A stretch of 64,000 nt of DNA, from positions 74,355,554 to 74,419,553 of the forward strand of contig OX485803.1 of the NCBI GenBank assembly GCA_950295325.1. Reading direction: 5' to 3'. Below the pieces are notes generated by a model that had not been told where the DNA came from, did not search any database, and was given only the letters and a program-made list of their open reading frames with translations. Positions 59,040-64,000 of the stretch are shown here, piece by piece. A program made the translations under genes and the position numbers. Position 1 is the stretch's first letter. Each line of letters opens with the position of its first letter. The stretch comes from Polytrichum commune. Taxonomy: Eukaryota; Streptophyta; Polytrichopsida; Polytrichales; Polytrichaceae.

Positions 59040-62000
59040 CTAATCTGAAAATTCTTCCAAGCTTGATGAGATAACTCTTGTTCTAAGCCTTTGCTTAGAG
59101 AACATCTCTATTATACTGTCCCACCAATCCCTCAAGAAACCTTGATGGCCCTTGATCTGGACAGAAACTTGTTTCTCCCGAAGTGTGTGGTGTGAGTATT
59201 CCACCACAAACAAATGCTCGCGAGTCACTGGAGCACTAGCTTTGTGCAGGGCAGGAGACAAAGCGCCTTGAGATTGAATGCTCTCAACCCACTTCCGCAG
59301 CAAGTCATTGACTACCTGCAAACCGAAAGGAAGAAAAACTGCACGTCAAGTACCCATCGCTATTGTGGAAGTGCGGCAAATTCAACAAAATAGGGGGCAC
59401 GATAGACATTGAGATCATCTTCACTTTGAGGCATTTGCAGAACTCCAGTATTCAAACATTCTTATGCATGTGTGAGGACATTCTCTTTCTATTCTATCCT
59501 TAAGTACACACATAAATGCCATTGAGCATAGTCAAGTGGTAAGCTCTCATCCATCAACACCTCATTGTAGCTTATCTTCTTCAGACACAAAGCCTTTTTC
59601 CGTCTACCTAAGCTTCAATTAAAGACGTGCGTCCTAAATGGAATCATTCTTGGGTTATCTGGATTACCTAAGAATTATTTCATTTGCATCAGAACCTTGA
59701 TAGGCAATTTAAGAATGTTATGTGATGTAGTGACAGGAATATCACCTCTGGAGCTTCATGGTGGGGACAATGACCAGCAGGACTCAATTCATAGTAGATT
59801 GCATTAGGGTTCCGTTGCTTCGCACGCTGACCCCAGAATGGCACCACCCATGGATCTTCCTTCCCATAGATCATGCACACAGGTATTTTCTCATCTTTCA
59901 ACCTGTGCAGCTCAGTAAAGAAGTTTGGTAAGACACTTCACAAAAATAATATTTACAGCTAGATCAAGGACCTATGAGCTCTGAACTATTAAATTACATT
60001 TTGACAGGAAAATTGTATCCCGCTGCCATTTACATCAAACAAAGAACTTTGTGTTGACAGTGGCAAAAGAGTTTTCAGTAATTAAAAATATTCAAGTACC
60101 GGATTAGATTTTCGCCAAAATCTGTGTGGGCTCGAGGAGCAAACAAGATGGAGGCGAATGCAGCTGCAGCAGCTGGATGATCTGTGGCCTTTACGATATG
60201 CTTCACTAACTTGTCATCTATGGCTGTGCGGTCAGCATAAACAAGCTCCAGCAGCCTTCGTATAAATTGTGGCTTTCGAAGAAAATTCCACCTGAATCAG
60301 AGTACACAAACACCATCTTTCTTCAAATAACAAACCTATCAAAATCATGTAGACGTAGTAAAAGTGACCTTGTAAAAAGCGTCAAAATTACCTTTTACTG
60401 CATGAGATTTTATGAAAAAAATGGAATACATATGTGCATGTAGCAGCCAGAAAATTTCTAGTAACATTGTACAGGGAAATAACATCACATGTAGGCAATG
60501 AATGTAATCTTCTCACACAACATGAAGATTAAAAGATACAATTACCTTTGGCACATATACTCACAAAAATGAAACACTTCGTAGTTAACTAATGAAGAAC
60601 TTCAGCCAATTAAAGATGAACTCACCAGATTTGCGTTATGATTTTTGCGAAAGCAGGAACAGGGCCCAGCCCTGCCCATGGCACAACCCTTGCCAGCAGG
60701 GGATACCGTCGCGCATTTGGCATAAATGCCCAAAAGGGAGTTGCATTCAACAGAGTGATTCCTTTCACTAAATCTGGCCTTGTTGCTGCAAAGTAGGTGC
60801 CAACATAGCCACCTAGCGAATTTCCAACCACATAGACCGGCCCACCAATAACCTAAATCACATCAAGAATACAACCTTGAAATAAGGTGGCTACAACATG
60901 TTGGGTTCATCATCTTTCCTCCACATACATAATTGACTCTACAATGATTAGAAAATGATTGGTGGTACACACTGACCTCCTCCACGAAAGCTTGAACTTG
61001 GTCTCGCCATGTATCAACTGAATAAACCAGTTCTTGCGCCCAAGGCTCGACAGTTTTTCCAAAGCCCCAATCACCTAGTTCTGCTTTCACCTGGCCTTCA
61101 ACAACCTCCTCTATTTGTTGCTCTGATGCAGGGGCCGGATCGTGAGATGGCCAAGAATTTCCCTGGCCCAAAAAATCCATGGCCCACACACGATACTCCT
61201 GCCCAAGTTCTCGAAGCTGTTGGTCATAGTGGAAAGACCCAACTCCAAACCCTGGAAGGAGTAGCAGTGCAGGTGCGTTGTTGTTCTCCTGACCTGCCAC
61301 AAATCTAGCCTTCAGAGTACAGAAAAGTATGAACAAAACAACAATACAAACCTCAATGATCCTTGATATGTTTTCTGTTGCTTGACATGTTTGACATATC
61401 TGACAATCAACAGGATTGCAAACATATGAGTGAAATTTTATAAGGATCACTTTGCAAAATTGACCAATCCACATACTAAAAAATGTGCACAAAAGGGGGA
61501 AGAACAAGCCATCACTAGTAAACAAAGCTTCCCCTCTTTCACAGCTGAAATAACAGTGACACAAGCTGCACAATTTTTCTTCTACTTCAAGTCGCAAAAA
61601 TAACATACTAGAATGAGAAACCACATAGAAGTACTGCATGGAGTTAATTGAAGTTCTGTCAGGATGCCATTGAGTGCAACCTTACTGGGGTGCTGAGACC
61701 AATAAATCAAATCAATTTAGGTATTTGAGCCAAGAAACTCATACCATAATTCCAAATTGATAGTAGAAATTGTTGCTGTAAAGGAGCACATCAAAAGCCA
61801 GGAGAGCAAGACAAAGGAGAAAAATGAAAACCAGACACTCACAATGCGAGAAATAGGTGGGTGATGTATATGCCTGCTTTTTCATAGTGGACATGCCATC
61901 TATGCCGCCATTCCCATATTTGACTGGAGATTGGTACGCCATTACAATTATCAACTCCCCGAATTCCCTTCAGCCGAGTTTCCCTTGGAAGGATTTCCTC

Positions 62001-62928
62001 AGGGTGTTGAGCAGCAGCAATTTCTTCTTCTTCGGTTAAAAGTCCGACCTCAACAATGTCCATTCCTCCCTTGGCCCTCAACTCCCATGTGCATCCTGAA
62101 CGTTCCACGTTTGAGTTTTTGATGCCATACTCAGGTGAATTGAAATTGGAGATGATTTTGGTTGCTGTCCACCTGTGTCCATTTGAGGCTCGTCCACGCT
62201 CTGCATCAAAAATGTGGGACATCAGTTCTCGGAGCTCAACCATCGTGCAATTCCATCCAGCCAAAACCATGAGAAGTCCCAAATTTCAAGACAAAAGCTG
62301 CATATCTTCTGCCACGCTCTGCATCAAATGTGGGACATCAGTTCTTAAAGCTCATTCATCATGCAATTCCATCCAACCAAAACCATGAGAAGTCCCAAAT
62401 TACGAGACAAAAGCTTCAATCCTTCTAAAACGCTCTGCATTATATGTGGGACATCAGTTCTTGGAGCGCAATCATCATGCAATTCCATTCAGCCAAAACC
62501 TTGAGAATCCCCGAATTTCAGGACAAAAGCTTCAAACCTTCTGCAAATCCATCCAGCTCAGAAAACCCTAAAAACAACTTCTCTGCTTCTTAGGCCGCAG
62601 TGCACATGTTTGTGAACCCTGAATCCTAAATCCTGGACCATATCCCACTCAATTCAGCTCCCAGTTTGAAAACCACATGACAAAACAAATAAAAATAAAG
62701 GGGTCAATTACATAACACCGGAACCACGAGGTCTGTCTGCTTACTTGCCGCAACTGAGCTCCAAGTTTGGCAATTGCCACCCCCCAAGAGCTTGAAGGAA
62801 GGTGGCAAACTTAGCAGCATAGCAACCCCAGCAACACAGGACGAAGAAGGAGACGAGGAAGCAGTTTGAGGGTGAATTGTGACGACATGCTTGAGAGCCA
62901 ATTGCTGCGGCGACAAGCACACCAACAT
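59040..62928 (-). CDS. PPH: Pheophytinase (alpha/beta-hydrolase, chloroplast)
   Basis: The gene encodes about 559 residues in seven exons: 62928-62745, 62200-61874, 61293-60977, 60852-60626, 60291-60100, 59902-59746 and 59315-59040. PPH removes phytol from pheophytin during chlorophyll breakdown. A Ser/Ala-rich N terminus looks like a transit peptide. WEWRHRWHVHYEKAG opens the hydrolase domain, then LLLLPGFGVGSFHYDQQL and WAMDFLGQGNSWPSHDP. The triad is Ser288 (GNSLGGY), probably Asp432 (YGKEDPW) and His460 (PAGHCPHHE). LVKGITLLNATPFWAFMPN and HPAAAAAFASILFAP are diagnostic for PPH. The last exon adds about 80 residues (SIQSQGALSPALHKASAPVT onward) beyond the usual C terminus. Intron 2 (61294-61873) needs a GC donor for the family-length join. 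An in-frame GTGAGT donor at about 61835 with a CTAG acceptor would add 14 residues. Intron 1 contains a triplicated acceptor region. Confidence 0.94.
62195..62545 (-). repeat. Tandem triplication (about 117 bp) covering the PPH exon 2 acceptor
   Basis: Copies start at 62195, 62313 and 62429 (118, 116 and about 117 bp). Each carries, on the minus strand, an ATGCAG/AGCGT junction like the one used for exon 2. Shared blocks are ATGTGGGACATCAGTTCT, GCAATTCCAT-CAGCC and GACAAAAGCT. Confidence 0.92.
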
Positions 62929-63194
62929 CGCTGCAACCGCAAAATTTCCTTCACACAATCTAAACCGGTGAATTTGTGGGCTACCTAGTGTTGATTCTTT
63001 CCACAATCAGTATCCGAGATAAGTTTTGGCCCACTTGTGATGCAAACTTTAAAACTTGGGACATCATTCATCTAATCTGTTAGCATATTTCGGACCAGCA
63101 TCATTTAAAAAAAGGAATTCAAACATTCTGGTCACCTCCGTCACTGCAACGAGCCGGATTGTAGCGAGTTTAGTCGAAACAAAACATGTCAGGA

Positions 63195-63420
63195 GTCCCT
63201 GAAGGACAGTGATGCAGTGTCCGGGGAAATTTTTGGGCATAGTTGGTTGAGATCCTAGTGTTTCCAAGTCCAACCGGCTATATGTGGACATCTTTCGGTT
63301 TTGCTTTATTGAATTAGGGTATTTTCTATAAATTCCTCTAAAATGATGGGTAATTTTCCTGAAGTCTGGACGTCAACCGGTTCATCTGTTACTAGTAGCC
63401 GGTTCTCCCTGTTTATTGCA
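63195..63420 (-). repeat. Dispersed repeat family B, reverse copy
   Basis: Reverse complement of 47690-47915, with CCGGGGAAATTTTTGGGCAT, a GATCCTAGTGTTTCCAAGTC block and CAACCGGTTCA. Confidence 0.85.
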
Positions 63421-63839
63421 GTCATGGAGATGGAAGGGTAAAGCACACTAACTTAAATTGTCTTATTAGAATAGAATCACCTATTTCCGATCAGGACCCC
63501 ATCAAGAATCTATAAAGTATCAAAATTTTGAGCAGGTTGGGACTAATTTTGGTAAAAACAATTGTGAGTGGTTAAAACAAGGTTTCACGTTGCATGGCTT
63601 GGGTTTTGTGCATAGTAGGACATGATTGCCAACTGTCACATTAATTAGAGCATGAGATATTGAGAATGTCAAAGTTTTCAAAACTGATCAATAGCAAATA
63701 TTTTCATGGGTTTGTAGGTCATAATCTAGACCCCAGAAGGGTATTTATTTTCACTTCTATGAAAGATTTTAACATATGCTTACAATTCAAAAGCAACTCC
63801 AAAAGAGTGTTTAGAACTTAAAATTGTTTTAGGCTTAAG

Positions 63840-64000
63840 TCAAAAATTCCAAAGAGTTGCGGGTGCTACTGAGAGGAAAAAGGATTGCATGCAATTTCCA
63901 AGAGTCTCCAGTTTGTAAAACCTAGAAACCAAATGCAAACTCTAAAAATAATAAACAAGGTAGTCATTGAGGACTATTACCGTATGACAACAATCGATGA
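63840..64000 (+). repeat. Dispersed repeat family C, cut by the window end
   Basis: It matches 35690-35840: AAACCTAGAAACCAAATGCA, GGTAGTCATTGAGGACTAT and TATGACAACAATCGATGA. Confidence 0.75.

Larger units (their letters stand above)
62929..64000. other. PPH upstream region and repeats at the window end
   Basis: Only about 260 bp separate the PPH start from a reverse family B copy (63195-63420). It is followed by a segment matching 15376-15480 (about 63470-63600) and by family C (63840-64000), which runs off the window. No promoter element could be assigned. Confidence 0.55.

Noticed and set aside
1-64000. tRNA, rRNA, CRISPR arrays or bacterial-type operons
   Set aside because: No cloverleaf or rRNA core was recognised by eye; spaced repeats are dispersed or simple tandem, and the genes are intron-containing plant genes.

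Overview
The window is nuclear DNA of a land plant. Six protein-coding genes can be read. Five have spliced coding sequence with plant-type introns, and their products are plant-specific or plastid-linked: a plastid ribosome hibernation factor (PSRP1), a 2-oxoglutarate dioxygenase of the gibberellin-oxidase type, a YbaK/ProX-type tRNA-deacylase-like protein, a zeta-class glutathione transferase (GSTZ), a GT37 fucosyltransferase and pheophytinase (PPH). The species cannot be fixed from the sequence. The family divergence and repeat load would fit a bryophyte, lycophyte or fern, but that is only an impression.

Layout, left to right: the 3' part of PSRP1 (1-2160, +); the dioxygenase (4024-7210, -) with dispersed repeats in both introns; a repeat-rich block (7.2-23 kb) holding hAT remnants and several exactly delimited TIR elements; the YbaK/ProX gene (22977-26780, -, 11 exons); a second repeat-rich block (26.8-38.4 kb) with four exactly delimited elements; GSTZ (38433-41331, +, 10 exons); a 5' fragment of an LTR retrotransposon with a tRNA-Asp-type primer binding site and a Gag zinc knuckle (about 42.0-45.2 kb); more MITEs and dispersed repeats (45.2-51.7 kb); decayed copies of a fucosyltransferase 3' end lying next to the intact fucosyltransferase (52442-54271, -); a long-TIR foldback element (55994-56997); and PPH (59040-62928, -, 7 exons). 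The window closes in repeats.

The genes do not form an operon-like unit. PSRP1 (plastid translation), PPH (chlorophyll breakdown) and GSTZ (tyrosine catabolism) have related themes, but nothing in the sequence shows co-regulation.

The most novel-looking material is in the mobile DNA. Three elements share termini of CTCGGGGGGT with perfect 8-bp target duplications (12736-13076, 14865-15150, 32105-33532). The largest carries a frameshifted gene for an AT-hook protein. Other elements can be delimited to the base because they have clear target duplications or sit inside copies of a known dispersed repeat. In PPH, the acceptor region of intron 1 is tandemly triplicated, and each extra copy would give an out-of-frame acceptor. 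All exon joins were made by eye from splice signals, reading frame and family conservation.
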